DNA of 30,527 nucleotides from UBA668 sp038328705 (GTDB lineage: Bacteria > Actinomycetota > Acidimicrobiia > Acidimicrobiales > Ilumatobacteraceae): contig JBBQMG010000031.1 of the NCBI GenBank assembly GCA_038328705.1, forward strand, positions 1 through 30,527. Reading direction: 5' to 3'. Position 1 is the stretch's first letter; every line of letters begins with the position of its first letter. Shown piece after piece: positions 1 to 5,526 of this stretch. The notes below the pieces were generated by a model. It was not told the DNA's origin and searched no databases. It saw only the letters and a list, made by a program, of their open reading frames with translations. A program made the translations under genes and the position numbers.

Positions 1-48
1 CTCCGGCGCCACCTACCGAGGCCGCGGCTGACCTCGACCTCAGCGCGA

Positions 49-1071
49 TCAACCGTCGAGGAAGGCTTGGCCGCTGTCTTTGAGTTCGCGACGCTCGGTG
101 GCGATACCGGGGCGTTCGGGTTGGTCAGGTGAATCGGTGAACGGCGTGATCGTCACGGATGCAATCTCGAGTTCGCCGACACAACGGCGTACGTCGCGCC
201 ACATGTTGGTGACGGCCTGCGCTCGACTGCCGTCGCTGGCGCCGATCGGTCGGAAAGCGACCGCCATCGGTCGCTCGGGGCCTTGCTCGCCCGCACGGTG
301 AAGGCCCGCCTCCACGTCGCCGCGGATGGCGAGACCGAGGATGCTGCAGGCGCCATCCAGGTCGGCCAGCTGCTTGTCGGCCCGGCCAGGAATACGCACC
401 ACGCCATCGCGGAGCCCTTCCAACCACAGGCCCCATCGCAGCTGATCTCGGCGGTGCGCTTCCTGGATTGCTTCGTCGCTCGGGTTGTTGGGGCGTTCGA
501 CTGCGACGTCCAGCGCGGTCGCAACCGGCGGGCCGATGCGCAGAATCCGCCACGCGTCTCGCCATGCAACGACCAGCGTGTTCATCAGTTCCCCGTGACG
601 CCGTGGGTCGTCGGGGATCAACCGACTTGCAAGCGCGTAGGGCGCTTCGAAGGGCACCCAACCCGCTGCGACCTCGCCCAATTGTTCAGCGACGACCTCG
701 ACCCAGCGTGGCCACCATTGTCCAGCCGTGCGGTCGTCGGTGAAGCCACCATCATTGTCGAACCAGTTGGGAATCGTCGGCTGCAGCAGGCGGAACCACG
801 GCTGAAGTCCGAGCCCTCGTGCGGTCGTCGCAGCGGCGTGAGCCCGTTCGAAGATGTCGCCGTCGATGGTGCCCGGGCGGGGCTGTGCGGCCGCCCACGG
901 AATGTCCAGACGAACTTCGGTCAGTCCCAGCTCGGCCGCGAACGCGAGGTCGTCGGCCAGGCGGCTGCCTTGCGAGGTCAGCGTCGCGCCGCGCCGGATC
1001 GACGGGGGAGTGGACGACTCGTCGGTTGGAGACTCCGAGGGGGTCAGGCCAGAAATGGGCTGCGCGTCCAC
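49..1071 (-). CDS. GH1 (beta-glucosidase)-like TIM-barrel protein, probably catalytically degenerate
   Basis: The 340-aa product resembles the first half of glycoside hydrolase family 1. It has a segment like the GH1 strand 'VRxSIxWxRxxPxxG' (VRLDIPWAAAQPRPG), then IPNWFDNDGGF like the GH1 'LPxWxxxxGG' loop, then WVPFEAP where GH1 has the acid/base motif TxNEP. The Glu of that motif is kept but the Asn is lost. I find no ITENG-like nucleophile segment, and 340 aa is well short of the usual 440-480. It is therefore more likely a non-catalytic or diverged homologue. The GTG start lies inside the end of the cyclase gene (28-bp overlap), so the two are probably co-transcribed and translationally coupled. 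A downstream start is possible, because the first 25 or so residues are low-complexity Pro/Ser/Thr. No signal peptide is visible, so a cytoplasmic location is likely. Family assignment is by motif reading only. Confidence 0.6.
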   Translation of the reverse strand: MDAQPISGLTPSESPTDESSTPPSIRRGATLTSQGSRLADDLAFAAELGLTEVRLDIPWAAAQPRPGTIDGDIFERAHAAATTARGLGLQPWFRLLQPTIPNWFDNDGGFTDDRTAGQWWPRWVEVVAEQLGEVAAGWVPFEAPYALASRLIPDDPRRHGELMNTLVVAWRDAWRILRIGPPVATALDVAVERPNNPSDEAIQEAHRRDQLRWGLWLEGLRDGVVRIPGRADKQLADLDGACSILGLAIRGDVEAGLHRAGEQGPERPMAVAFRPIGASDGSRAQAVTNMWRDVRRCVGELEIASVTITPFTDSPDQPERPGIATERRELKDSGQAFLDG

Positions 1072-1595
1072 AGTTCGCCGGTGTCAGTGCTGGCAGCCAA
1101 CTTTGGCTGACCGCTGAGCTCGACCACACTGATGGATCCAGGGAAGCCGCGAAGTTCGAGATCGCCATGAGCGGCCGTGATGACGCCCTCGGGTAGGCGC
1201 TCGATCTGCATGGTGGGCAACAGCACTTCAAAGGGGCCGGCGGCGTCACAGAGCCGGGAGGCCATGTTGACCGCCGAGCCGATGTAGTCGTCACCTTCGA
1301 AGAGCAGCGCATGGCCGGTGGCGATGCCGACTCGGAGCGTCAGCGGTGCGCACACTTCGGCGGAACGTTGTTCCAGCTCGAGCGCAAAGGCGATACAGGC
1401 GGCCTGCTCGACGGCAACGATCATGCAACCATCGCCCAGCCACTTTGCAATGCGCACGCCACGTTCGCTGGCGACCTCGCGGGTGATAGCGCGGAATGCG
1501 CCCAGTAAACGCCCGGCCGCATCGTCGCCAAAGGCGGCGGTGTAGTTCGTGAACCCCGAAAGGTCGACGAAGGCGAACGTACGCGGAACTCGCAT
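1044..1595 (-). CDS. Class III adenylate/guanylate cyclase catalytic-domain protein
   Basis: A 183-aa protein consisting of little more than one class III nucleotidyl cyclase domain, which would make cAMP or cGMP from ATP or GTP. Visible motifs are VDLSGFT (first metal-binding Asp), KWLGDG (substrate-specifying Lys and second metal Asp) and DYIGSAVNMASRL (Asp near the base-specifying position plus the Asn/Arg pair that stabilises the transition state). All main catalytic positions look present, so a homodimer could be active. No membrane segment or sensor domain is seen. The frame is open to 1640, but I choose the ATG at 1595: a TAGAGT -10 ends 7 nt upstream of it, with TTCACA 17 nt further up, so the mRNA is probably leaderless. 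The GH1-like gene overlaps its 3' end. The Lys/Asp pair suggests ATP as substrate, which is inference. Confidence 0.82.
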   Translation of the reverse strand: MRVPRTFAFVDLSGFTNYTAAFGDDAAGRLLGAFRAITREVASERGVRIAKWLGDGCMIVAVEQAACIAFALELEQRSAEVCAPLTLRVGIATGHALLFEGDDYIGSAVNMASRLCDAAGPFEVLLPTMQIERLPEGVITAAHGDLELRGFPGSISVVELSGQPKLAASTDTGELWTRSPFLA

Positions 1596-1602
1596 TGCAT
1601 CC

Positions 1603-1631
1603 ACTCTACCTGACCGCGGCGACTTTGTGAA
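1603..1631 (-). promoter_or_regulatory. Promoter of the cyclase gene (TTCACA-N17-TAGAGT)
   Basis: On the minus strand TTCACA (1631-1626) matches five of six bases of the -35 TTGACA. A 17-nt spacer separates it from TAGAGT (1608-1603), which fits the actinobacterial TANNNT -10. The ATG follows after 7 nt, so transcription would start at or next to the start codon. This is the most complete promoter in the window. Confidence 0.6.
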
Positions 1632-1679
1632 GTCGTTCACAAAGCCAGCGGGTGAATTCCCAACGAACAGATGCGCCCG

Positions 1680-1737
1680 GAACTGACGCGCTTTGAACGA
1701 ATCATTGCTGCCCCAGCACCTAGAAGCGCGTCACTTC
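1680..1737. repeat. REP-like intergenic hairpin, copy 1
   Basis: Two 14-nt arms (1680-1693 and 1724-1737) are reverse complements apart from one mismatch, around a 30-nt loop. The right arm reads AAGCGCGTCACTTC. The same arm sequence recurs in two more hairpins at 15648-15703 and 15729-15786, all in non-coding DNA and all 56-58 nt long, with unrelated loops. It resembles a REP/BIME-type or small MITE-type element. No protein frame is implied. Confidence 0.7.
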
Positions 1738-1776
1738 GACCTGAGTGCTCTTGCGGCCTTGGGATGTCTCGGCTAC

Positions 1777-1790
1777 GGGGGGGGGGGGGG
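1777..1790. other. Run of 14 G, possible sequencing or assembly weak point
   Basis: An uninterrupted G14 tract followed by CGGGCCCGGGG lies just upstream of the VWA gene, where its -35 region should be. Such a run is unlike anything else in the window. It could be a slippery phase-variable tract, but a read artefact or contig join is at least as likely. Any claim about this promoter or about the nearby TAG should allow for local sequence error. Confidence 0.7.
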
Positions 1791-1810
1791 CGGGCCCGGG
1801 GTGATGGCGC

Positions 1811-1816
1811 TAGCGT
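1811..1816 (+). promoter_or_regulatory. -10 element (TAGCGT) for the true VWA gene start
   Basis: TAGCGT fits TANNNT and sits exactly 6 nt before the ATG at 1823, the same spacing as at several other genes here. It supports 1823 as the ancestral leaderless start. The -35 position falls in the G14 tract and is not recognisable. Confidence 0.45.
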
Positions 1817-1822
1817 GCGCCT

Positions 1823-1933
1823 ATGGCCCGTCGATTCACGTATTAGCGATGGGACGGCACGCAGAAGGGTTTCGACCTGGACGCGGAGGGGCTCTTCGAC
1901 GAGCTCACCGACGATCTGCTGTACCACGGTGAC
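1823..1933 (+). other. N-terminal coding segment of the VWA gene, interrupted by TAG at 1844-1846
   Basis: Reading from the ATG at 1823 gives MARRFTY, then TAG, then RWDGTQKGFDLDAEGLFDEL and onward in frame into the long frame at 1934. From memory, family members in actinobacteria (for example the M. tuberculosis Rv0959 type) begin with a similar YSRWDGTQ block and a LYHGDxNAALRRLM segment. The TAG therefore sits exactly where a Ser codon (TCG) is expected, one base change away. The conserved region continues on both sides of it, so this is coding sequence and not leader. Either the gene carries a nonsense mutation, or the base is a sequence error, or the stop is read through. Confidence 0.75.
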
Positions 1934-3856
1934 GTGAACGCGGCGCTGCGGCGATTGATGCAGGAAGGCATGCGCGATCGCAACGGCGAGCGCGTGCAGG
2001 GGCTGCGCGAGCTGATGGAGAAGTTGCGTCAGCAACGCCAGGACAAGTTGGACCAGTTCGACCTCGGCGGCGTCTACGACGAGATCGCCAGCGAGCTCGA
2101 TGACATCGTCGACGAGGAACGCCACTCCATCGAGCAGGCCACAGAAGCGGCCGAACGCAGCGGCGATGAGCGCCGCTCGAACACCGCTCGCGACGCGGCC
2201 GCAGAGCGCAACTTCCGCCTGGACATGTTGTCCAACGATCTCGCCGGCAAGGTGCGCGAACTCAGCGCTTACGACTTCGAAAGCGGTGAGGCGCAGCAGC
2301 GCTTCGAGCAGCTGATGGAGAAGCTGAAGCAACAACTGATGCAGCAGATGGTCGACAAGATGTCCACGGGAATGCAGAACATGACGCCCGAGGACATGGC
2401 TCGCATGAAGGACATGATGGCCAGGCTCAACGAGTTGATCGAGCAACGCCAGCAAGGCGCCAACCCCGACGACGAGCAGCAGGCCTTCGAGCAGTTCATG
2501 GAAGCGTTCGGCGACTTCTTCCCCGAGAACCCGCAGAACCTTGATGAACTGCTGCAGCAGATGGCGCAACGCATGGCCGCGATGCAGGCGATGATGAACT
2601 CGATGACGCCCGAGCAGCGTGCGCAGTTGCAGCAGCTCAGCGACCAGCTGATGGACGACATGGATCTGCGCTGGCAGATGGATCAGTTGGGACGAAACCT
2701 GCAGGGCATGTTCCCGCAGGAGGGCTGGGGGCAGAGCTACGAGTTCCAGGGTGACGAAGGCATGGGCATGGGCCAGGCGATGCAGACCATGCAGGAGCTG
2801 GGCGACATGGACCATCTGGAGAACCTGCTGCGCAACGCCACCAACCCGGGCGCATTGGCCGAGGCCGATATGAATCGCGTGCGCGAGCTGATGGGCGACG
2901 ACGCCGCCAACTCACTGGAGAAGCTGGCGCAGCTGACCAAGATGCTCGAGGACTCGGGCATGATCCAGCAGAAGGAGGGCAAGCTGGAGCTCACACCGCA
3001 GGGGCTGCGCAAGATCGGCAACAACGCCCTGCGCGACCTGTTCAGCAAGCTGGCCAAGGACAAGATGGGTCAGCACCAGATGGACAATCTGGGCCAGGGT
3101 CATGAGCGCACCTACGAGACCAAGCAGTACGAATTCGGCGATCCGTTCAACCTCGATCTGCACCGCACCATCCGCAATGCCATCCGTCGCAACGGTGCGC
3201 AAACACCGGTGCAGCTGACGCCCGAAGACTTCGAGATCGAGCGCACCGAGCATGTCACGCGCTCTTCGACGGTACTGATGCTCGACCTGTCGATGAGCAT
3301 GCCGATGCGCGACAACTTCCTGCCGGCGAAGAAGGTGGCGATGGCGCTGCACTCGCTGATCACCTCGCAGTTCCCACGCGACTACATGGGTTTGGTGGGC
3401 TTCAGCGAGACGGCATACGAACTGAGCGCGGCACAGCTGCCCGAGGTCAGCTGGGACTTTGCTTACGGCACCAACATGCACCACGGTTTCACCCTGGCGC
3501 GCAAGATGCTGGCCCGCCAGACCGGCACCAAGCAGATCATCATGATCACCGATGGTGAGCCGACCGCCCACATCACGCCTGGCGGCGATGTCTTCTTCAA
3601 CTATCCGCCCGCGCAAGAGACCGTCGAAGCAACGTTGCGAGAGGTGGTGCGCTGCACTCGCGACAACATCCGCATCAACACTTTCATGCTCGACGCCGAC
3701 TACGGCCTGCGCTCCTTCATCGAGAAGCTGTCGTCCATCAACCGTGGCCGCGCGTTCTTCACCAACCACGAGAACCTCGGCGACTACGTGTTGGTCGACT
3801 TCATCGAGCACAAGAAGCAGCTCGCCCGCGGCCGAGGCAACCGCCGCGCCGGCTGA
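1934..3856 (+). CDS. VWA-domain (MIDAS) protein, partner type of MoxR/Mg-chelatase-like ATPases; N-terminus cut by an upstream TAG
   Basis: This 640-aa open frame has a long helical, Met/Gln/Glu-rich N-terminal two-thirds and a C-terminal von Willebrand A domain. The VWA domain shows the metal-ion-dependent adhesion site: DLSMSM (DxSxS), a downstream Thr-containing stretch and the ITDGEP Asp. The family usually works beside an AAA+ MoxR or magnesium-chelatase-like ATPase as an insertion or remodelling co-factor. No such ATPase is in this window. The GTG at 1934 has no ribosome-binding site and lies inside conserved sequence (the LYHGDVNAALRRLM region), so it is unlikely to be the native start. 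Homology continues upstream to the ATG at 1823, broken only by the TAG at 1844-1846. If the TAG is real the product lacks about 37 conserved residues. A cytoplasmic location is likely. Confidence 0.85.
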   Translation: MNAALRRLMQEGMRDRNGERVQGLRELMEKLRQQRQDKLDQFDLGGVYDEIASELDDIVDEERHSIEQATEAAERSGDERRSNTARDAAAERNFRLDMLSNDLAGKVRELSAYDFESGEAQQRFEQLMEKLKQQLMQQMVDKMSTGMQNMTPEDMARMKDMMARLNELIEQRQQGANPDDEQQAFEQFMEAFGDFFPENPQNLDELLQQMAQRMAAMQAMMNSMTPEQRAQLQQLSDQLMDDMDLRWQMDQLGRNLQGMFPQEGWGQSYEFQGDEGMGMGQAMQTMQELGDMDHLENLLRNATNPGALAEADMNRVRELMGDDAANSLEKLAQLTKMLEDSGMIQQKEGKLELTPQGLRKIGNNALRDLFSKLAKDKMGQHQMDNLGQGHERTYETKQYEFGDPFNLDLHRTIRNAIRRNGAQTPVQLTPEDFEIERTEHVTRSSTVLMLDLSMSMPMRDNFLPAKKVAMALHSLITSQFPRDYMGLVGFSETAYELSAAQLPEVSWDFAYGTNMHHGFTLARKMLARQTGTKQIIMITDGEPTAHITPGGDVFFNYPPAQETVEATLREVVRCTRDNIRINTFMLDADYGLRSFIEKLSSINRGRAFFTNHENLGDYVLVDFIEHKKQLARGRGNRRAG

Positions 3857-3957
3857 ACCCTTGGTGTCGCGCGTGGCGTCGCGCGAAGAGGCTTGTCAGG
3901 GGACTTTCAAAATCCCCCCTTGCGCGAAGGTGATGTGATAGGGGAGAATGACGCTCA

Positions 3958-3967
3958 TGTAATTACA
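3958..3967. promoter_or_regulatory. AT-rich palindrome upstream of whiB
   Basis: TGTAATTACA is a perfect 10-bp palindrome in otherwise GC-rich DNA, 55 nt before the whiB ATG. It could be a small operator or part of the promoter. The rest of 3857-4022 holds a weak -10/-35-like pair (TTGCGC at 3920, GAGAAT at 3944) and the ribosome-binding site. I cannot tell which regulator, if any, binds. Confidence 0.3.
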
Positions 3968-4022
3968 GGGGTGTCGCAAGTGGCACCACTGCTGAGGCCT
4001 AAGCGCAGGGAGGCCAGCCCAG

Positions 4023-4289
4023 ATGCACATCGAAGTCACTTCTGAACCACAAGCCAATTGGCAAGACCAGGCTAACTGCCTCGGTGTTGACCCCGACCTC
4101 TTCTTCCCCGAGCGTGGTGCGTCTACCCGCGAGGCCAAGGAAGTGTGTCGTGGCTGCACCGTCCGGTTGGACTGTTTGGAGTACGCACTTGTCAATGGCG
4201 AGAAGTTCGGCATCTGGGGTGGGCTGTCCGAGCGTGAGCGTCGCCGCTTGCGCCGTCAGCGTTCGCAGGCAGCGCGCAAGACGGCCTAG
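4023..4289 (+). CDS. whiB: WhiB-family Fe-S transcriptional regulator, WhiB/WhmD (WhiB2) type
   Basis: An 88-aa Wbl protein. The four cluster-binding cysteines are Cys19, Cys42, Cys45 and Cys51 (C-x22-C-x2-C-x5-C), followed by the GIWGGLSERERR turn and a basic Arg-rich tail for DNA binding. The FFPERGASTREAKEVC and LEYAL segments closely resemble Streptomyces WhiB and mycobacterial WhmD, which control septation and sporulation genes together with WhiA and the primary sigma factor. The start is supported by AGGGAGG 9 nt upstream of the ATG. The long 5' region of about 165 bp, including a TGTAATTACA palindrome, suggests regulated transcription, as is usual for whiB genes. tatA follows on the same strand. 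Wbl proteins are essentially confined to actinobacteria and their phages, so this is strong taxonomic evidence. Confidence 0.93.
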   Translation: MHIEVTSEPQANWQDQANCLGVDPDLFFPERGASTREAKEVCRGCTVRLDCLEYALVNGEKFGIWGGLSERERRRLRRQRSQAARKTA

Positions 4290-4332
4290 CCGATCCTTGG
4301 CGGGTGACATGCGTATAGCCGCGACTCGGTGC

Positions 4333-4338
4333 TACCCT
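4333..4338 (+). promoter_or_regulatory. -10 element (TACCCT) for tatA
   Basis: TACCCT fits TANNNT and ends 8 nt before the tatA ATG at 4347. This spacing implies a leaderless or nearly leaderless transcript and argues for the ATG at 4347 over the upstream GTG at 4329, which would overlap the -10. No clear -35 is seen. Confidence 0.4.
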
Positions 4339-4346
4339 CGCTGACT

Positions 4347-4559
4347 ATGCTCCTGTTCTTGGACCCTCCTGAGATAGTTCTCATCCTCGTCGTTGTCCTT
4401 GTGTTGTTCGGTGGTTCACAGCTACCGAAGCTTGCCAAGAACCTTGGCAAGGCACAGAAGGAGTTCAAGGATGGCCTGGCCGATGGCCAGAAGGAAGCTG
4501 ACAAGGAAGCAGCCAAAGCCAGAGAAGCAGCCAAGGCTGCTGAAGACGCCGACAGCTGA
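4347..4559 (+). CDS. tatA: Sec-independent protein translocase subunit TatA/TatE
   Basis: A 70-aa protein with a single N-terminal membrane helix (DPPEIVLILVVVLVLFGG), the hinge with FGxxxLPKLAKNLGKA, an amphipathic helix, and a charged Ala/Lys/Glu-rich C-terminal tail. This is the TatA/TatE layout. TatA oligomers form the pore through which the twin-arginine system exports folded proteins. The frame extends to a GTG at 4329, but that would place extra residues before the membrane helix and overlap the -10, so the ATG at 4347 is preferred. No tatB or tatC is nearby, which is common in actinobacteria. The gene lies between two whiB-type genes and ends just before a strong hairpin. Confidence 0.9.
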   Translation: MLLFLDPPEIVLILVVVLVLFGGSQLPKLAKNLGKAQKEFKDGLADGQKEADKEAAKAREAAKAAEDADS

Positions 4560-4578
4560 ACGAATCAGCAATCGCAAC

Positions 4579-4613
4579 AGAGCGCCGGTCACCCCACGGG
4601 GTGCCGGCGCTCT
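4579..4613. terminator. Bidirectional terminator-like hairpin between tatA and whiB-like gene
   Basis: AGAGCGCCGG (4579-4588) and CCGGCGCTCT (4604-4613) are perfect 10-bp inverted repeats, with further pairing (ACC/GGT) in the loop side. The hairpin lies 20 nt after the tatA stop and 25 nt beyond the stop of the convergent whiB-like gene, so it can serve both transcripts. A T-rich tail is short, as often in GC-rich actinobacteria. Confidence 0.7.
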
Positions 4614-4638
4614 TGCGCGTTCTCGGCGCAGTTACCAG

Positions 4639-4902
4639 CTAGGCGGCGACGCGACGGCGCTTGATGATGCGGCGGCGCTCGCGCTCGCTGCACCCACCCC
4701 ACACGCCGTGCTCGATGCGGTTCTCGAGGGCGTATTCCAGGCACGTGTCGAGCACCGGGCACCCATTGCAGATCTTGCGGGCGCGATCGACCCCAACGCC
4801 ATCGCTGGGGAAGAACGTTGCCGGCGGATAGTTGCGGCAGTTGCCCTGGCTCATCCAAACAGACGTGGCGTCATTGTCGGTGACCGGAAGATTCGTGTTC
4901 AT
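4639..4902 (-). CDS. WhiB-family Fe-S transcriptional regulator, second paralogue
   Basis: An 87-aa Wbl protein with cluster cysteines at Cys22, Cys45, Cys48 and Cys54, then GVWGGCSERERRR and a strongly basic IIKRRR tail. An extra Cys (Cys71) sits directly after the GVWGG turn, which the neighbouring whiB product lacks. The sequence FFPSDGVGVDRARKIC differs from the WhiB/WhmD type and is nearer to the WhiB1-like group, but I do not assign a subgroup firmly. The frame is open to 5070, but AAGGAG at 4914-4909 is 6 nt before the ATG at 4902, which settles the start. It is convergent with tatA across the shared hairpin. Confidence 0.92.
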   Translation of the reverse strand: MNTNLPVTDNDATSVWMSQGNCRNYPPATFFPSDGVGVDRARKICNGCPVLDTCLEYALENRIEHGVWGGCSERERRRIIKRRRVAA

Positions 4903-5038
4903 GCGCGTCTCCTTGTACACCGCGAACGGGGGGTTCACGGCTCGGTTGGTGCGCCCGCACGAAGCCCAGAGACCTGAGTGCCGCACCACCGTTGTAGAGA
5001 TAGACGCCACAACAGCCGGTTTGGTTCCCAAATCGAGA

Positions 5039-5055
5039 AATTGTCTAGCACAATT
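5039..5055. promoter_or_regulatory. Inverted repeat AATTGT-N5-ACAATT, candidate operator
   Basis: A perfect 6-bp inverted repeat with a 5-nt spacer (CTAGC) lies in the 277-bp region between the divergent whiB-like gene and the 86-aa gene. It is conspicuously AT-rich for this DNA. A second, looser pair, GTTGT (4991-4995) and ACAAC (5009-5013), lies nearby. Together they mark the likely control region of the whiB-like gene. The binding protein is unknown. Confidence 0.35.
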
Positions 5056-5116
5056 CGGCAGAAAAGTCACTGCAGCCCGGGTTGGGGGCGCGAGTCGGGG
5101 TTGCCGGAGCGGCCGC

Positions 5117-5122
5117 TACACT
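5117..5122 (+). promoter_or_regulatory. Candidate -10 (TACACT) for the 86-aa gene
   Basis: TACACT fits TANNNT 58 nt before the ATG at 5180. Unlike most genes here, this one has a leader with a ribosome-binding site, so the -10 is expected further upstream. No convincing -35 is seen. Confidence 0.3.
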
Positions 5123-5179
5123 TCCGGAGCCGTCTCGCCGCTCGCGCTGCGAGCCTCAACACCGGCCAGGAGCAGCACC

Positions 5180-5440
5180 ATGACCGACATCGCTATCGAG
5201 CCGCCGCGGGCACACGCACGCATCGTGTACCTCGGGCCGGTGTCGCCCCACTGGGAGATCTACTTCGACCATGGCGACCGCACCGTGATCGACGAGTTCC
5301 GTGCCCGCGCACTCGCCCGCCTGGTGCTGCTGCCGCGCGACGATCCTCAGTTCCGCCGCAATCGTGAGCGCATTGTGCGCGACGCGGAGCGCGAGCGCAT
5401 TTCACTCGAGTGGGATCTGGGCAACGGCATCGAGAGTTGA
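5180..5440 (+). CDS. Small conserved-looking protein of unknown function (86 aa)
   Basis: I do not recognise the family. The ATG at 5180 is preceded by AGGAG with 7-nt spacing, and the frame then runs 86 codons with strong third-position GC, so it looks real. The frame is open to 4832 without the stop, but the upstream part is the whiB-like gene and its promoter region in antisense, so the extension is rejected. The product starts with a short unstructured segment and a hydrophobic patch (ARIVYLGPVSPHWEIYF). The rest is a highly charged helical region rich in Arg and Asp/Glu (DDPQFRRNRERIVRDAERERI). There is no signal peptide or membrane segment. It stands alone, 86 bp before ppk1 on the same strand, but ppk1 has its own promoter signals. 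Confidence 0.6.
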   Translation: MTDIAIEPPRAHARIVYLGPVSPHWEIYFDHGDRTVIDEFRARALARLVLLPRDDPQFRRNRERIVRDAERERISLEWDLGNGIES

Positions 5441-5474
5441 TCGCGGCGTCGGGAGAGCCCTCTCGCCGGCACGC

Positions 5475-5496
5475 GTTCATTTGTTGTTCACCGGCT
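5475..5496 (+). promoter_or_regulatory. PHO box (two 11-nt direct repeats) upstream of ppk1
   Basis: GTTCATTTGTT (5475-5485) is followed directly by GTTCACCGGCT (5486-5496). Tandem 11-nt units starting with GTTCAC are the known PhoP/RegX3-type PHO box of actinobacteria. The box ends 18 nt before the TAAGGT -10, so it replaces the -35, as expected for an activator site. RegX3 encoded at 13576 is the obvious candidate regulator (inference). Confidence 0.7.
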
Positions 5497-5514
5497 GAAA
5501 CCCGGCGTGGTCGG

Positions 5515-5520
5515 TAAGGT
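5515..5520 (+). promoter_or_regulatory. -10 element (TAAGGT) of ppk1
   Basis: TAAGGT fits TANNNT and ends exactly 6 nt before the ppk1 ATG, predicting a leaderless mRNA. The PHO box lies in the -35 position. There is no ribosome-binding site before the ATG. Confidence 0.5.
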
Positions 5521-5526
5521 CGTCGC

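Noticed and set aside
1637..2815. 392-aa open frame on the minus strand, antisense to the VWA gene
   Set aside because: It is a shadow: Leu/His-rich composition is the complement of Gln/Glu/Met codons, and the plus-strand frame has recognisable family sequence.
3898..3922. GGGGA/TCCCC inverted repeat after the VWA gene as a terminator
   Set aside because: Only a 5-bp stem with an A-rich loop; too weak to call, although termination somewhere before whiB is likely.
4903..5070. N-terminal extension of the second WhiB-like protein
   Set aside because: AAGGAG 6 nt before ATG 4902 and normal Wbl length fix the shorter start; the extension covers the promoter region.
4832..5179. N-terminal extension of the 86-aa protein
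   Set aside because: It would be antisense to the whiB-like gene and its promoter; AGGAG before ATG 5180 is a clear start signal.
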